Shown here one piece after another: positions 8,814 to 18,318 of a DNA stretch of 51,315 bases. This DNA is from CAYSHJ01 sp964589725 (GTDB lineage Bacteria > Planctomycetota > Planctomycetia > Planctomycetales > Planctomycetaceae). The notes beneath the pieces are model-generated. The model ran no database searches, was not told the origin of the DNA, and was given only the letters and a program-made list of their open reading frames with translations. Where the stretch lies: contig CAZPUJ010000295.1 of assembly GCA_964589725.1 (NCBI GenBank), positions 1 to 51,315 of the forward strand, in the 5' to 3' direction. The first letter of the stretch is position 1. Each line of letters opens with the position of its first letter. A program made the position numbers and the translations under genes.

Positions 8814-10247
8814 TTAGCCAATCAGTTCCGGGATCGGTTTTCCGTGGTCGACGATGGGAGTCGGACGTCCGTTGAAGTCCTTGATCAGCGTGTTTGCAGA
8901 GTCAATTCCCAGGTGATGATAAATGGTCGCCAAGAAGTCGCCGGGGCCGCAGATCCGTTCGATCGAATCCTCGCCGCGCTTGTCGGTGCCGCCGATGAAG
9001 CCGCCGGTTTGGATGCCTCCGCCAGCCCAGAGGTTCGAGAAGGCTCGCGGCCAGTGATCGCGGCCGGGTTGAATCGTGCCGGCCGGGGCACTCGCGTCAC
9101 CGCCGCCGGTGCTCGCGGCGTAGCTGATCTTCGGAGTGCGACCGAACTCGCCCGTGACGACGAGCAGAACTCGCTTGTCGAGACCCCGATCGTGCAGGTC
9201 CTCGATCAACGCGGTGACCGCCTGATCGTAGGCCGGGGCGCGGAACTTCATCCCGTCGAAGACGTGCATGTTGACTGCGTGATCGTCCCAGTTCTGGACT
9301 CGACCGCAGAGCGGCCCGGCGAAGCTCGTCGTGAGGACATCGACACCCGCCTCGATCAGCCGCCGTGCGAGCAGCAATTGCTGCCCCCACTGATTGCGGC
9401 CGTACCGATCGCGAATGCGCGGGTCTTCGCGGCTGAGGTCGAACGCTTCTTTGGTCTTCGAGTTGGTCAGCAGGGTCATCGCCTGCGATTCGAACTCATC
9501 GAGCGCCGCCAGTTCCCGCTGTTGATCGAACGTCCGTTCGAGCGTGTCGAGGTTCTGTCGCAGTGACGAACGGCGGCCGAGCCGTCGAACCTCGTTGGTG
9601 TCGGTCAGTCCGATGTTCGGGACCGAGAAGGTCGGAAGATTCGGATCGCCGGAAACGACGAACGGCGAATGAGCGTCTCCGAGATACGCCGGTCCGTTGT
9701 AACCCATCGGCGGATTGATCCCGACGTAACCCGGCAACGGTTCCTGGCGCGGTCCCTTCAGCGACCGAACGTAATTCGTCACCGACATCCAGTCGGGATA
9801 GCGCGGCTTCGGTTTGTCGCGTGTGTCGGGATCACCGGAGAGCAACTGCATCGAGCCGGCCGGATGCCCGCCCGCCGCCTGTCGCATCGACCTCAGGATC
9901 GTGAACTTCTCCGCGATCGCCGCCTGTCGCGGCATCAGTTCGCAAAAGCGCATTCCCGGAATCGCGGTCGGGATTGTCCCGAACGGCCCGCTGTATTCGC
10001 TGCCGGAGTTCGGCTTCGGATCGTATGACTCGATGTGCGACATTCCGCCGGGGAGCCAGACCATGATCACGGCATTCTTCTCGCGGCTCACCCCCGATTC
10101 CTCCGCCGCGCGTGCGCTCTGAGCCTGCAACCGCAAGATGCCCGGCAGGCTGAGCGACGCGAACCCCGCGAGTCCGGTTTGCAAAAAGCCACGCCGTCCC
10201 GAACAGATGCTGTCAGGACCGGGGCAGAAGACGGGTGAATTGGTCAT
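8814..10247 (-). CDS. DUF1501 domain protein, Tat-exported
   Basis: 477 residues, typical length. The N-terminus carries a twin-arginine signal (GRRGFLQTGLAGFASLSLPG). Family blocks include MVWLPGGMSHIESYDPKP, RSMRQAAGGHPAGS, DRYGRNQWGQQLLLARRLIE, LLVVTGEFGRTPK and ATIYHHLGID. DUF1501 proteins have an alkaline phosphatase/sulfatase-like fold and are nearly always encoded beside cytochrome-like DUF1549/DUF1553 genes, as here (12740-14956, with a PPC gene between). Substrate unknown. GGAG lies about 9 bases before the ATG. The stop is followed on the same strand by a GGTGTCA-type motif. Confidence 0.93.
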   Translation of the reverse strand: MTNSPVFCPGPDSICSGRRGFLQTGLAGFASLSLPGILRLQAQSARAAEESGVSREKNAVIMVWLPGGMSHIESYDPKPNSGSEYSGPFGTIPTAIPGMRFCELMPRQAAIAEKFTILRSMRQAAGGHPAGSMQLLSGDPDTRDKPKPRYPDWMSVTNYVRSLKGPRQEPLPGYVGINPPMGYNGPAYLGDAHSPFVVSGDPNLPTFSVPNIGLTDTNEVRRLGRRSSLRQNLDTLERTFDQQRELAALDEFESQAMTLLTNSKTKEAFDLSREDPRIRDRYGRNQWGQQLLLARRLIEAGVDVLTTSFAGPLCGRVQNWDDHAVNMHVFDGMKFRAPAYDQAVTALIEDLHDRGLDKRVLLVVTGEFGRTPKISYAASTGGGDASAPAGTIQPGRDHWPRAFSNLWAGGGIQTGGFIGGTDKRGEDSIERICGPGDFLATIYHHLGIDSANTLIKDFNGRPTPIVDHGKPIPELIG

Positions 10248-10269
10248 GATTGGGTTCTCCGAATTTTAC

Positions 10270-10378
10270 TAACCCGAAGCGTCAGCGAGGGCGAACGCTT
10301 CACGGGATTTTGATCACGAGGTTCTGTTTCGAATTCATCGTCAGTCGGAGGATTTGCCCTCGCTGACGCTTCGGGTTA
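10270..10378. repeat. Palindromic element, family A (TAACCCGAAGCGTCAGCGAG)
   Basis: Perfect 23-base inverted arms at 10270-10292 and 10356-10378 around a 63-base centre. The centre shares CGAACGCTTCAC and GATTTTGAT with the copy at 34683. The right arm begins (on the minus strand) with the TAA stop of the PPC gene; the other end is 23 bases from the DUF1501 start, so the element fills the operon spacer. Confidence 0.92.
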
Positions 10379-12616
10379 CTTGGCGAGGGCATTCACTCGA
10401 ATCTTGATCGGTTCGGAAACGACGATATCGACGATGTCTGAAGGAGCGGCGGCGGCGGTGGCCTTCTTCAGTTGGTCGGCGGCAGCAGTCACGGTAGTGG
10501 CGGCGGCTTTTTGTTTGGCGGTCGCGGCCTCGACCGCTTTATCGGCTTCCGGCTTGGCCTCGGTTGTCGTCGCTTTGGCGGCCTCGGTCAGTTTTTTGAG
10601 TTCGGCATCAATCGTCGTCAATTCCTCCGTCGCTTTCTTGTGAGCCACTTCGGCGGCGGTCACCAAATCCGGGCGATGCCGATACTTCGCGACCGCTCCG
10701 CCGTAGAAGGCAATCAGATAGTCTCCCGGCGGCGTTTTCAACGCGGCGGTGTCGAGCACCGCTTGCGACTGGTCGGCGTTGATTTGCACATCGAACTGCG
10801 GGGAGCGGTCGAAGCCGGCTCCCATCGTGCGGAGTTGCAGGACCGCGCCGGAGAACTCGCTGCGTCGAGTGTGCAGCAGCGAGATCGTCAGCTTCTCACC
10901 GACGGTGACGGTTTGAACTTCCTTCGGTGGCGACAGCGAGAGCGGCGCGAACTCCAGGCCGCTGACCGAGACCGGGATATCGGCGAACAATCGTGGCGCG
11001 GGAATCTCGCCCCACGAGTCGGGGATCGGCCAAGCGTGCGAAGCGAGGTGGCCGCGCCGCGTCACCGCTTCGCCGTTGATGGCCGCTCGAGCGAGGAATG
11101 TGCCGCTGCCGATCGCTCGCGGCGCGTTCTGGTTCGCGGTGACGAGCATCAAGCCGCGCGACTGGCCGGCGGGAATTTTTAGTCCGCTCGCGGTGACTCC
11201 TTCGGGGAGACCTTCCATCGCGAGGTCGATGTCGCCGTCAAACCCGTCGCGACGAATCGCGATGACTTCGAGAGCCATCGTCGCTCCGCCACGCAGAGCC
11301 AGCGGCTTCGACACCGCATTGCGATCACCGTTGCGCAGTTCCATGTGCAGCGCCCACGCGACGACGGCGAAGTTGGGAGCCGCCTTGCGAATGACGAGTC
11401 GGTAAACATTCTTTGGATCGTTCCGCGTCCCGCCGAACAGGTCGGAGAGTTGCAGCCGATGCAGGCCGTCTTCCTTGATCTCGAGCTTGCCGAGGATGTC
11501 CGCCGACCCGGCGTTGTACGGCGGGCCGTCATACGCGTAGCCGTTGCTCGACACCTTCACAGGACTGGGGATGTCGCTGAATTCGGCGATGTCGGTCAGC
11601 TTTTCGGCGTCTCCCGTGCGAGCGACATGCTGCACGAGGATCGACGGATCGGTCGGCAAACCGAATCGCTCGGACGCGACCTCGACCCACCAGACGTCCC
11701 CCTTCTTGGCCTCGAACTCGAAGACATCGACGTCAGCGGCGGGGAAGAAGCTCCCCGCGATGTCGCACGGCAATGAAATCTTCTGAGCCTTCGTGCGATC
11801 GTTGTTCGGTTCGACCTCGGCCAACTCGGCCTGCTCTTTGAGTCCTTGCGGCGGCCACGAGAACGAGTTCACCGGCTTCGTTGACGACTGCCGCACGATC
11901 GGTGCTCCGACCGGCAACTCCGACAGACCGAGCCGGTAGTAATATGCCTGCCCTCCCTTGAAGGTCAGTTCATGGACCTTAATCACATACTTGCCGTCGT
12001 TCGGCACGTTGAAGTCGAGCGCACCCCCTCGGCGTTCCACCAACAGATCGCGACCGGCCGCATCGGCGACGATCACGACCGCATCGAGCTTCGAATCGAT
12101 CCCGCGCGTTGCGCAGTCGACGATGACTCTCTGCCCCTTCTTCGCTTCAAAGACGTAATGATCAACGGCCCGCTGAGTCATCGTGGCGTTGCAGATCGAG
12201 TTGATCTTCAACTCCATCGCAGTCGCCAGCGTCGTGTTCGCCTTCGTCTGCACGGCTTCGTCGAGCGTACCGACCGAGAACGCTCGCGAGGACGAAATCC
12301 CCAACCGCGTCATCACGCGAGCCTCATGAATCCCGACCGGGCAATCAGCCGCAATCGTCACGACATACTTGTTCGCCTCCGGCTGCCCCGCCGCGTTCAG
12401 CTTGCGAGCCGCCGTGATACGCCGATCCGAGAATGTCAGCTCGTCCGCGTCCTCGATGTGCTCACCGCTGATCGTGACCTCGACCTGAGACCCAACCTTG
12501 GCCCCCATCGGAGTCGCCGTCAGCAACCGCGGAGCCGGCAACCCGACCGATTGGGCGAACGTCACTGAGGACACGCAGAACAACAGCGTGAGAATCATCA
12601 ATCGGTGAATCATCAT
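10376..12616 (-). CDS. Secreted PPC-domain protein with alanine-rich coiled-coil tail
   Basis: 746 residues. Signal peptide about 1-21 (MMIHRLMILTLLFCVSSVTF). An IPT/TIG-like sheet segment follows (TPMGAKVGSQVEVTISGEHI), then two pre-peptidase C-terminal (PPC) type domains (about 110-235, 270-420) with the pattern VDHYVFEAKKGQRVIVDC and DVFEFEAKKGDVWWVEV. Residues about 640-715 form a lysine/alanine/glutamate-rich coiled coil (KPEADKAVEAATAKQKAAA). It sits between a DUF1549 gene and a DUF1501 gene on the same strand, the usual trio in planctomycetes, so it is likely a partner in the same surface complex. Its TAA stop is the first triplet of the palindromic element at 10270-10378. Confidence 0.88.
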   Translation of the reverse strand: MMIHRLMILTLLFCVSSVTFAQSVGLPAPRLLTATPMGAKVGSQVEVTISGEHIEDADELTFSDRRITAARKLNAAGQPEANKYVVTIAADCPVGIHEARVMTRLGISSSRAFSVGTLDEAVQTKANTTLATAMELKINSICNATMTQRAVDHYVFEAKKGQRVIVDCATRGIDSKLDAVVIVADAAGRDLLVERRGGALDFNVPNDGKYVIKVHELTFKGGQAYYYRLGLSELPVGAPIVRQSSTKPVNSFSWPPQGLKEQAELAEVEPNNDRTKAQKISLPCDIAGSFFPAADVDVFEFEAKKGDVWWVEVASERFGLPTDPSILVQHVARTGDAEKLTDIAEFSDIPSPVKVSSNGYAYDGPPYNAGSADILGKLEIKEDGLHRLQLSDLFGGTRNDPKNVYRLVIRKAAPNFAVVAWALHMELRNGDRNAVSKPLALRGGATMALEVIAIRRDGFDGDIDLAMEGLPEGVTASGLKIPAGQSRGLMLVTANQNAPRAIGSGTFLARAAINGEAVTRRGHLASHAWPIPDSWGEIPAPRLFADIPVSVSGLEFAPLSLSPPKEVQTVTVGEKLTISLLHTRRSEFSGAVLQLRTMGAGFDRSPQFDVQINADQSQAVLDTAALKTPPGDYLIAFYGGAVAKYRHRPDLVTAAEVAHKKATEELTTIDAELKKLTEAAKATTTEAKPEADKAVEAATAKQKAAATTVTAAADQLKKATAAAAPSDIVDIVVSEPIKIRVNALAK

Positions 12617-12645
12617 ATTTCTCAGCCGAAATTAAGGGACTTGGA

Positions 12646-12715
12646 GTCCAACGAATGAAAGGAGACGACGAATGGGACGAGGCACTGATTCGTCGTCTCC
12701 CATCATTCGTTGGAC
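12646..12715. repeat. 70-base palindrome between DUF1549 and PPC genes
   Basis: Arms 12646-12673 and 12688-12715 pair with one or two bulged bases; core GGAGACGACGAAT / ATTCGTCGTCTCC. It would form a long hairpin in the minus-strand transcript after the DUF1549 stop. Confidence 0.88.
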
Positions 12716-12742
12716 GCTGTTGCTAGTTGGACGCCGTTGCTA
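12709..12742 (-). repeat. Tandem 17-base repeat starting at the DUF1549 stop codon
   Basis: On the minus strand TAGCAACGGCGTCCAAC is followed at once by TAGCAACAGCGTCCAAC. The first TAG is the stop codon of the DUF1549 gene. Confidence 0.85.
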
Positions 12743-14956
12743 ATGGTTGAAAAGGAATTCTTTGGTATTTATCAACGCCCAAATCAGGTCTTGCCAATTC
12801 GCGTTCGTGGCGGTGCCGGGTTCATTCAAGTAGTCAATCGCGGTCTTCAGTTCTTGCGGGCGTGGCTCGCGGGAGAACGCCGCGAGGTACAGCTCGCGGA
12901 CTTTCGCTTCGGCCGGTTTGTCTTCTCTCGCCAGGCGTTCGGCTCGGCCGGTGGGAGCGGCGAGTTTGGCTTTCAGCTCGGCCGCGTTGAGCAAGTGCAG
13001 GCTCTGCGCGAGGCTCGAAGATTGAACGCGCTCGCATTCGCAGACGCTCTCGGATTCTGGTCGTCCGAAGACTCGCAGGAACTGCGACGACTGGTTGTAG
13101 CTGTTGTCGGGCAACGCGACCGCTCGCGTCCCCGGCGGGAGATTGGCGAAATCGGTCTGAGTCCCCGCCAGCCGGTCGATCGCGTCGAGCAGCACCTCGG
13201 CCTGCAACCGCCTCGGGTAATACCGCGAATAATTCTGCCGATCGACGAGGTTGTGCTCGTTCGGCACTTCGCTCAATTGGTAGGCGCGCGATTGAGTGAT
13301 GACTCGCACCAGTTCCTTCAGATCAAACCCGCTGGCGATGAAGTGCTTTTCGAGAGCCTCCAGCAGAGCGGGATTCGTCGGTGGATTCGTGTCGCGGATG
13401 TCGTCTTCCGGCTCGATCAGCCCGCGCACGAAGAAGTGTTTCCAATACCGATTGACGAGCGACTTCGCGAAGAACGGGTTGCTCTTCCCGCCCATCCAAT
13501 CGGCGAGCTTGAGTCGCGGGTCTTCATCGGCAGCGATTTCGGGAATGGCATCGCCCAGCGCGCCCGGCTTACGCGGCACTCCCGTCTTCATGTTCGCAGC
13601 AACCGCGATCCCGCGCTTGTGGAAGATCAAGTCCTCGCCGCGCGTCGACGACGGCTTGCGTCCGACCTGACTGAAGAACGCCGCCAGCGAGTAATAATCG
13701 TCTTGGCTCCAGCGTTCGAACGGGTGGTGGTGACACTGAGCACACTGCATGCGGACGCCGAGAAAGAGCTGAGCTACATCCTCGATCTGCTGCTTCGGCT
13801 CTTTGACCCGCTTGTACCACGCGACCGGAGGATTGCCGATCACGGTGCCAGTGGCCGCCAGCAGCTCGCGGACGAACTGGTCGTAAGGCTTGTTCGCCAG
13901 AAAGCTGTCTCGCACCCACGCATGAAACGCGAAATTGGAAACCGTGTCGCTCTCGTCGTCGCGGCGATTCTTCAACAGCGCCGTCCACTTATTCGCGAAG
14001 AAGTCGGCGTAGTCGGGACTTCGCAGCAGATCGTCGATCACCTTGTCCCGCTTTCCCACATCCTGGCTGGCGAGAATCGCGGTCGTTTCTTCCTCAGTCG
14101 GCAACCGCCCGCCGACGTCGAGCGTTACGCGCCGCAGAAATATCGCGTCATCGCAAACCGCCGACGGCGGAATGCCAAGCGCCTTGAGGTTCGCAAAAAC
14201 ATGCTCGTCGACGAAGTTCTTCGACGAAGGCAGATTTTCAACCTGGACGCCCAGCGGAACCGACGCGCTGTAAACCGCCACCTTTCCCTGATACCGGACC
14301 ATCACCGCGACGTTGCCCGAGATGTCGAGGATCTTCACCAGCCCGCGTTCATTCACCTCGGCCATCGCCCTGTCGTTGGACTCATAGAGTGCCAGCCCCG
14401 AGACGTCTCGAACGCTGCCGTCGGAATACCGTGCGAGCGCCCTGAGTTGCTGTTCTTCGTGCCGCTTGATGGAACCGCGTCCTGGCTGAACTTCGAAGGA
14501 CACGAGCTTCGGAGCCGTCTCGCTGTCAAACGTCGCACCCTGGCTAATCCACTCGCGCAGCAGAGCGTAGCCTTCCGATGTTGCAGCCAAACGAACTCCA
14601 CCGCCATGCGGCACTTGGCCCGACGCTTTCAACAGCAACAGGCTCCGTTCCGGAGCTACGAAAAACAACCGCCGACTGCGGCCCTCCCTGACCAAATGAT
14701 CGAAGTCCTCCAGCGGCTCGAATCCCAGCAGGGACAACTGAAATCCCTTCTGACCGCCGCCCGCCTTCGCATGGCAAACGCCCACATTACATCCGGCCTT
14801 CGTCAAAACCGGGACAATATCATTGACGAAACTCACGGGTTGTTCGGCGGCGCCCACAGGCAGTGGCACCGCCGCCAGGCAGAAAATTCCAACCAGCGAA
14901 AGGAGCCAACCTCGCAGCAAAACCCGTCGCCATGAATTGAAATCGGTGAAGGACAT
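12740..14956 (-). CDS. DUF1549/DUF1553 protein with cytochrome-like N-terminus and Ig-like domain
   Basis: 738 residues. Signal peptide about 1-37. A planctomycete cytochrome C-like segment follows with the heme-type motif GCNVGVCHAKAGGG. A bacterial Ig-like (BIG2-type) domain lies at about 165-255 (RHEEQQLRALARYSDGSVRDV). DUF1549 (about 270-460) holds the second motif CAQCHHHPFERWS; DUF1553 (about 490-730) holds KSLVNRYWKHFFVRGLIEPEDD and RAYQLSEVPN. The protein is predicted periplasmic or in the paryphoplasm. It is first in the cluster DUF1549-PPC-DUF1501. The TAG stop begins a tandem 17-base repeat and a 70-base palindrome follows. Confidence 0.92.
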   Translation of the reverse strand: MSFTDFNSWRRVLLRGWLLSLVGIFCLAAVPLPVGAAEQPVSFVNDIVPVLTKAGCNVGVCHAKAGGGQKGFQLSLLGFEPLEDFDHLVREGRSRRLFFVAPERSLLLLKASGQVPHGGGVRLAATSEGYALLREWISQGATFDSETAPKLVSFEVQPGRGSIKRHEEQQLRALARYSDGSVRDVSGLALYESNDRAMAEVNERGLVKILDISGNVAVMVRYQGKVAVYSASVPLGVQVENLPSSKNFVDEHVFANLKALGIPPSAVCDDAIFLRRVTLDVGGRLPTEEETTAILASQDVGKRDKVIDDLLRSPDYADFFANKWTALLKNRRDDESDTVSNFAFHAWVRDSFLANKPYDQFVRELLAATGTVIGNPPVAWYKRVKEPKQQIEDVAQLFLGVRMQCAQCHHHPFERWSQDDYYSLAAFFSQVGRKPSSTRGEDLIFHKRGIAVAANMKTGVPRKPGALGDAIPEIAADEDPRLKLADWMGGKSNPFFAKSLVNRYWKHFFVRGLIEPEDDIRDTNPPTNPALLEALEKHFIASGFDLKELVRVITQSRAYQLSEVPNEHNLVDRQNYSRYYPRRLQAEVLLDAIDRLAGTQTDFANLPPGTRAVALPDNSYNQSSQFLRVFGRPESESVCECERVQSSSLAQSLHLLNAAELKAKLAAPTGRAERLAREDKPAEAKVRELYLAAFSREPRPQELKTAIDYLNEPGTATNANWQDLIWALINTKEFLFNH

Positions 14957-15367
14957 GTTCGTTCCGCTGGTGTCCAGGATCGAAGCCAGAAGTCGCTGAA
15001 AAGTCTAGCGCGGGCTTCGCCCGCATCCTTGCTCCCTCTCCCCCGCATCGGGGGAGAGGGCCGGGGTGAGGGGGATTCGTGGGCCGGTGGAGCGTTCCGC
15101 CCCCTCACCCTAACCCTCTCCCCCGCGGCGGGGGAGAGGGAACCAATTGCGCGCATGATTCACAACCCAAGACTCTAACATCCTCCCGGCCGAAAACCGA
15201 CAGAATTCATCCACCGATGTTAATGCGTCCGTGGATTTTTCACCAACGTGTTCGCGACGTACAGAGCCTCGAAAGCGTACTTCCTCTCCGACGGATTGCA
15301 TTCCAAAGTCCGGACAGCCAGGATGCGGCGGCTTCCGTTCGCTCGCGGACGTTCTCTCTGAACGACG
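14957..15367. other. Intergenic region between divergent DUF1549 and ABC genes
   Basis: Contains the C/G-rich palindrome at 15032-15141 and a small GCGGGC hairpin at about 15010. A minus-strand open frame at 15220-15414 has no family resemblance or start signal. Both promoters should lie here but none can be placed with confidence. Confidence 0.55.
15032..15141. repeat. Palindromic element, CCCTCTCCCCCGC family
   Basis: Two hairpins (CTCTCCCCCGC...GCGGGGGAGAG type) with the outer parts CCTCACCC/GGGTGAGG also paired. Related in composition to the insert in the kinase catalytic loop at 50021-50101. Confidence 0.85.
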
Positions 15368-16306
15368 ATGACTTCGCGCATGACCGCTTTGATTGACATT
15401 GTCGAGATCACCAAAGATTACGGCCGGTTTCGGGCGCTGGATCGCGTTTCGCTGCAGGTCGAGTCGGGGATCACGGGGCTGCTAGGACCGAATGGGGCGG
15501 GCAAGACAACGTTGATCAAAGTGCTGCTCGGACTGGTCAAGACCAGCAGCGGACGCGGACGGCTGTTGAATTTCGAGCTCGGCTTGCATTACCGCGAGAT
15601 TCGCGCCAACGTCGGTTACATGCCCGAAGACGACTGCTTTCTGCATGGCCTGACCGGTGTCGAGTGTGTGCAGTTCGTGGCACAGCTTTCACTGTTTCCC
15701 GCCATCGAGGCGCTGCGCCGGGCCCATGAGATCCTCGACTTCTGTGGACTGGCTCAGGAACGTTATCGCACGGTCGAAACATACTCGACCGGCATGCGGC
15801 AGAAGCTGCGATTTGCTCAGGCCATCGTCCACGATCCGCCTGTGCTGATTCTGGATGAGCCGACCTCGGGACTTGATCCGGAAGAGCGAGTCGTCATGTT
15901 GAATCGCATTCGAGTGCTGGCTCGCGATTACGGCAAGGCGGTGCTGATCTGCACTCACATCCTTCCCGACGTGCAGTCGATTAGCGATTCGGTCGTGATT
16001 CTGGCGCGTGGCCGTGTGCAGGTGTCGGAGCGATTGTCCGAATTGAGCCGTCCGGCAGAACCATCGCTGGAAGTTCGATTGCTCGGATCGTCGGAGCGCT
16101 TCGTCGATTTGATTCGCGGACGTGGCGTGGCGATCGAGTCGCGGTCGAACGGCACGCTGGTGCTGCACGGCGCGCCCGAGGAACTGGCCACTCAGGTTTG
16201 GCAGTCAGCGGAGCAGTGCGGAGTCGGCGTGCGTTCGCTGACGCCGTCTCGAAACTCGCTGGAAGAGATCTTTTTGAAGGCTGTTCGCGAAGGAGCTGCC
16301 AATTGA
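15368..16306 (+). CDS. ABC transporter ATP-binding protein (first pair)
   Basis: 312 residues. Walker A GPNGAGKTT, Q-loop region VGYMPEDD, signature YSTGMRQKL, Walker B VLILDEPTSGLD and switch histidine in ICTHILPD are all present. The C-terminal 80 residues (from about 225) are the accessory domain typical of ABC-2 type, drug or polysaccharide-export ATPases. Start could also be the ATG at 15380 (MTALIDIVEITKDYG); neither has a clear ribosome-binding site. The stop overlaps the TTG start of the permease that follows (ATTGA), so the two are translationally coupled. First gene of a four-gene operon. Confidence 0.93.
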   Translation: MTSRMTALIDIVEITKDYGRFRALDRVSLQVESGITGLLGPNGAGKTTLIKVLLGLVKTSSGRGRLLNFELGLHYREIRANVGYMPEDDCFLHGLTGVECVQFVAQLSLFPAIEALRRAHEILDFCGLAQERYRTVETYSTGMRQKLRFAQAIVHDPPVLILDEPTSGLDPEERVVMLNRIRVLARDYGKAVLICTHILPDVQSISDSVVILARGRVQVSERLSELSRPAEPSLEVRLLGSSERFVDLIRGRGVAIESRSNGTLVLHGAPEELATQVWQSAEQCGVGVRSLTPSRNSLEEIFLKAVREGAAN

Positions 16307-17388
16307 CTGACTCTTCGCTCGACAGATTCTCTGCGACGGTGCCCACCGCGCAGCCCGAATCGGACGGTAGTTCGGACGGCAATTCGGACTGTCGTGGTGT
16401 GAATCGCCTGGGCTATCGTGGTTGGTCGGGCCGGTTGGAATCGCGCTGGATGCGTTGGACAGTGATCTCCGGCGTGGGCATCCGCCGAGCCTGGCAGAGT
16501 CGCTGGCTGAGACGGATGCTGTTTTTTGCGTGGTTGCCGGCCGCCGTGTGGGGAGTCGGTTTCTTCGTCTGGGAACAGGCAGCGCTGTATCCGGAATGGC
16601 GGCAGACGGTGCAACAGTTTCTACGAGGGATGCCGCCGACTCCGGAGTTCAACGAAATTCGCGAATCGATTCGCACGGGTGACATGGCGAGCAGCCGGCA
16701 CACGGTCTGGGCGTGGCTGCTGCAAACGTTTTTTCGCAATCCGCAAGGAGTGCTGATGGTGATCGTGGTGGGCTTGATTGCCCCGCCGTTGATTTCGCAG
16801 GACGTTCGCTCGCGAGCGTTCCTGCTGTACTTCTCACGGCCGCTCACTCGTGGAGAATATCTGCTCGGCAAACTGGCGAGCGTGTGGGCGTATCTGTCGG
16901 TGATCTCGACGATGCCGGCGCTGGCCCTGTACGTTCTCGGAGTTCTGCTGTCGCCAAATCTGAGCGTCATGTCCGCAACTTGGGATTTGCCGTTGCGCAT
17001 CGTGGCGGCCTCGCTGGTGCTGATGCTGCCCACATCGGTCTTGGCGCTCTGCTTTTCGTCGCTGACTCAGGAAAGCCGTTACGCGGGCTTCGCCTGGTTC
17101 GCCGTGTGGATTCTGGGCTGGTTCACCTACGCGGCAGCCGCGTCGGCCGAGGCGTTCGAGGCGTTTAACGCTCAGCAGCCGATGATTCGATCCGGACAGC
17201 CGATTGTGCTGGCGCAATCCTCGTGGACTCATGTGTCGCTGTATCACACTCTGGGACGCGTGCAGTCGTGGGTGTTTGGTTTTGCGGACTTTCGTGAGGT
17301 GCTGGTCTCGACGGTGATTCTGGTCGCCGTGACGGTGATTGCTCTGTCGATTCTTCTTCGGCGAATCTCGGCTCCGATGCGGGTCTGA
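16303..17388 (+). CDS. ABC-2 type permease (first pair)
   Basis: About 361 residues from the TTG at 16303, chosen because it overlaps the upstream stop (TTGA) and has GAAGGAG 7-8 bases before it. An N-terminal soluble stretch of about 65 residues is followed by six predicted membrane segments: MLFFAWLPAAVWGVGFFVW, GVLMVIVVGLIAPPLIS, VWAYLSVISTMPALALYVLG, IVAASLVLMLPTSVLALCF, FAWFAVWILGWFTYAAAA and VLVSTVILVAVTVIALSILL. The motif SRPLTRGEYLLGKL after segment 2 is typical of ABC-2 permeases. It should pair with the ATPase just upstream. Cargo unknown. Confidence 0.88.
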   Translation: MTDSSLDRFSATVPTAQPESDGSSDGNSDCRGVNRLGYRGWSGRLESRWMRWTVISGVGIRRAWQSRWLRRMLFFAWLPAAVWGVGFFVWEQAALYPEWRQTVQQFLRGMPPTPEFNEIRESIRTGDMASSRHTVWAWLLQTFFRNPQGVLMVIVVGLIAPPLISQDVRSRAFLLYFSRPLTRGEYLLGKLASVWAYLSVISTMPALALYVLGVLLSPNLSVMSATWDLPLRIVAASLVLMLPTSVLALCFSSLTQESRYAGFAWFAVWILGWFTYAAAASAEAFEAFNAQQPMIRSGQPIVLAQSSWTHVSLYHTLGRVQSWVFGFADFREVLVSTVILVAVTVIALSILLRRISAPMRV

Positions 17389-17391
17389 TTC

Positions 17392-18318
17392 ATGATCGAA
17401 CTGCGGAACGTCACGAAACTTTATGGCAAGGTGATCGGCGTGAACGACTTCACGTTGACGCTGGGGCCGGGTGCGTACGGACTGCTGGGGCCGAACGGTT
17501 CGGGGAAATCGACGCTGTTGAATTTGATCACTGGCCAACTTCGCCCAACGCTGGGAACAGTGCGCGTGATGGGTGAATCGCCTCGCAACAACGCCCTCTT
17601 GTTTCGCCGGCTGGGTTACTGCCCCGGCAGCGAGGGTCTGTATGCCAGCGTTTCCGGACATGACTGGGTGAAGTACTTGCAGCAGCTTCAGGGCATGGCG
17701 GCTCAACAGGCGGAAGTCGCGGCGGAAGAGGCTCTCGAATTGGTAGGGATGACCCAGGCCATGCACCGGCCGATTTCAAGTTATTCGCGCGGCATGAGGC
17801 AGCGTACGAAGCTCGCTCAGGCTCTTGCACACAATCCGGACTTTCTGATCCTGGATGAGCCGTTCAATGGTCTCGATCCGGTTGGCCGGCACGAGCTGAC
17901 CACAGTGCTCCGCAAAAAGATCGGTGAAGGAAAGAGCCTGCTGTTCGCCAGCCATCTGCTGCACGAGATCGAATCGCTGACACAGTCGTTTCTCCTGATC
18001 TGTGGCGGCCGGTTGCTGGCATCGGGCACGGCGCAGGACGTTCACGCGATGATGGTGGGACTGCCGAACGAAGTGGCGTTGCGCTGTACTGAGCCTCATG
18101 CGTTGGCGGCGCTATTGCTGAGTAAGCACGCGGCCGACTCGGTGCGCATCGTGGACGGAACGCTGACCGTGGCGACTCAGCAGCCGAGACGGTTGTTCGA
18201 ACAACTTCCCGGCTGGCTCAAAGAGTCGGGGCTGGAAGTCTCGGAAATGCACTCGGCGGACGAATCGCTGCAGGCTCTGTTCAATTCACTGATGAAGTTG
18301 CATCGGGGTGAGCTGTGA
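17392..18318 (+). CDS. ABC transporter ATP-binding protein (second pair)
   Basis: 308 residues. Walker A GPNGSGKST, signature YSRGMRQRT, Walker B FLILDEPFNGLD and switch histidine in FASHLLHEIE are complete. It is clearly related to the first ATPase of the operon but not a recent duplicate. It starts 3 bases after the first permease gene and its TGA overlaps the GTG of the second permease (GTGA). The C-terminal accessory domain (about 215-308) is present. Confidence 0.93.
   Translation: MIELRNVTKLYGKVIGVNDFTLTLGPGAYGLLGPNGSGKSTLLNLITGQLRPTLGTVRVMGESPRNNALLFRRLGYCPGSEGLYASVSGHDWVKYLQQLQGMAAQQAEVAAEEALELVGMTQAMHRPISSYSRGMRQRTKLAQALAHNPDFLILDEPFNGLDPVGRHELTTVLRKKIGEGKSLLFASHLLHEIESLTQSFLLICGGRLLASGTAQDVHAMMVGLPNEVALRCTEPHALAALLLSKHAADSVRIVDGTLTVATQQPRRLFEQLPGWLKESGLEVSEMHSADESLQALFNSLMKLHRGEL

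Noticed and set aside
12710..14935. Very long plus-strand open frame (741 residues) opposite the DUF1549 gene
   Set aside because: Antisense shadow of a GC-rich gene; its arginine-rich sequence has no domain, while the minus strand has complete DUF1549/DUF1553 motifs.
15220..15414. Minus-strand open frame of 64 residues before the ABC operon
   Set aside because: No start signal or known family; it overlaps the ABC ATPase start.
16198..16302. Upstream extension of the first ABC permease
   Set aside because: It would overlap the ATPase gene by over 100 bases; TTG 16303 has a good ribosome-binding site and a 4-base overlap.
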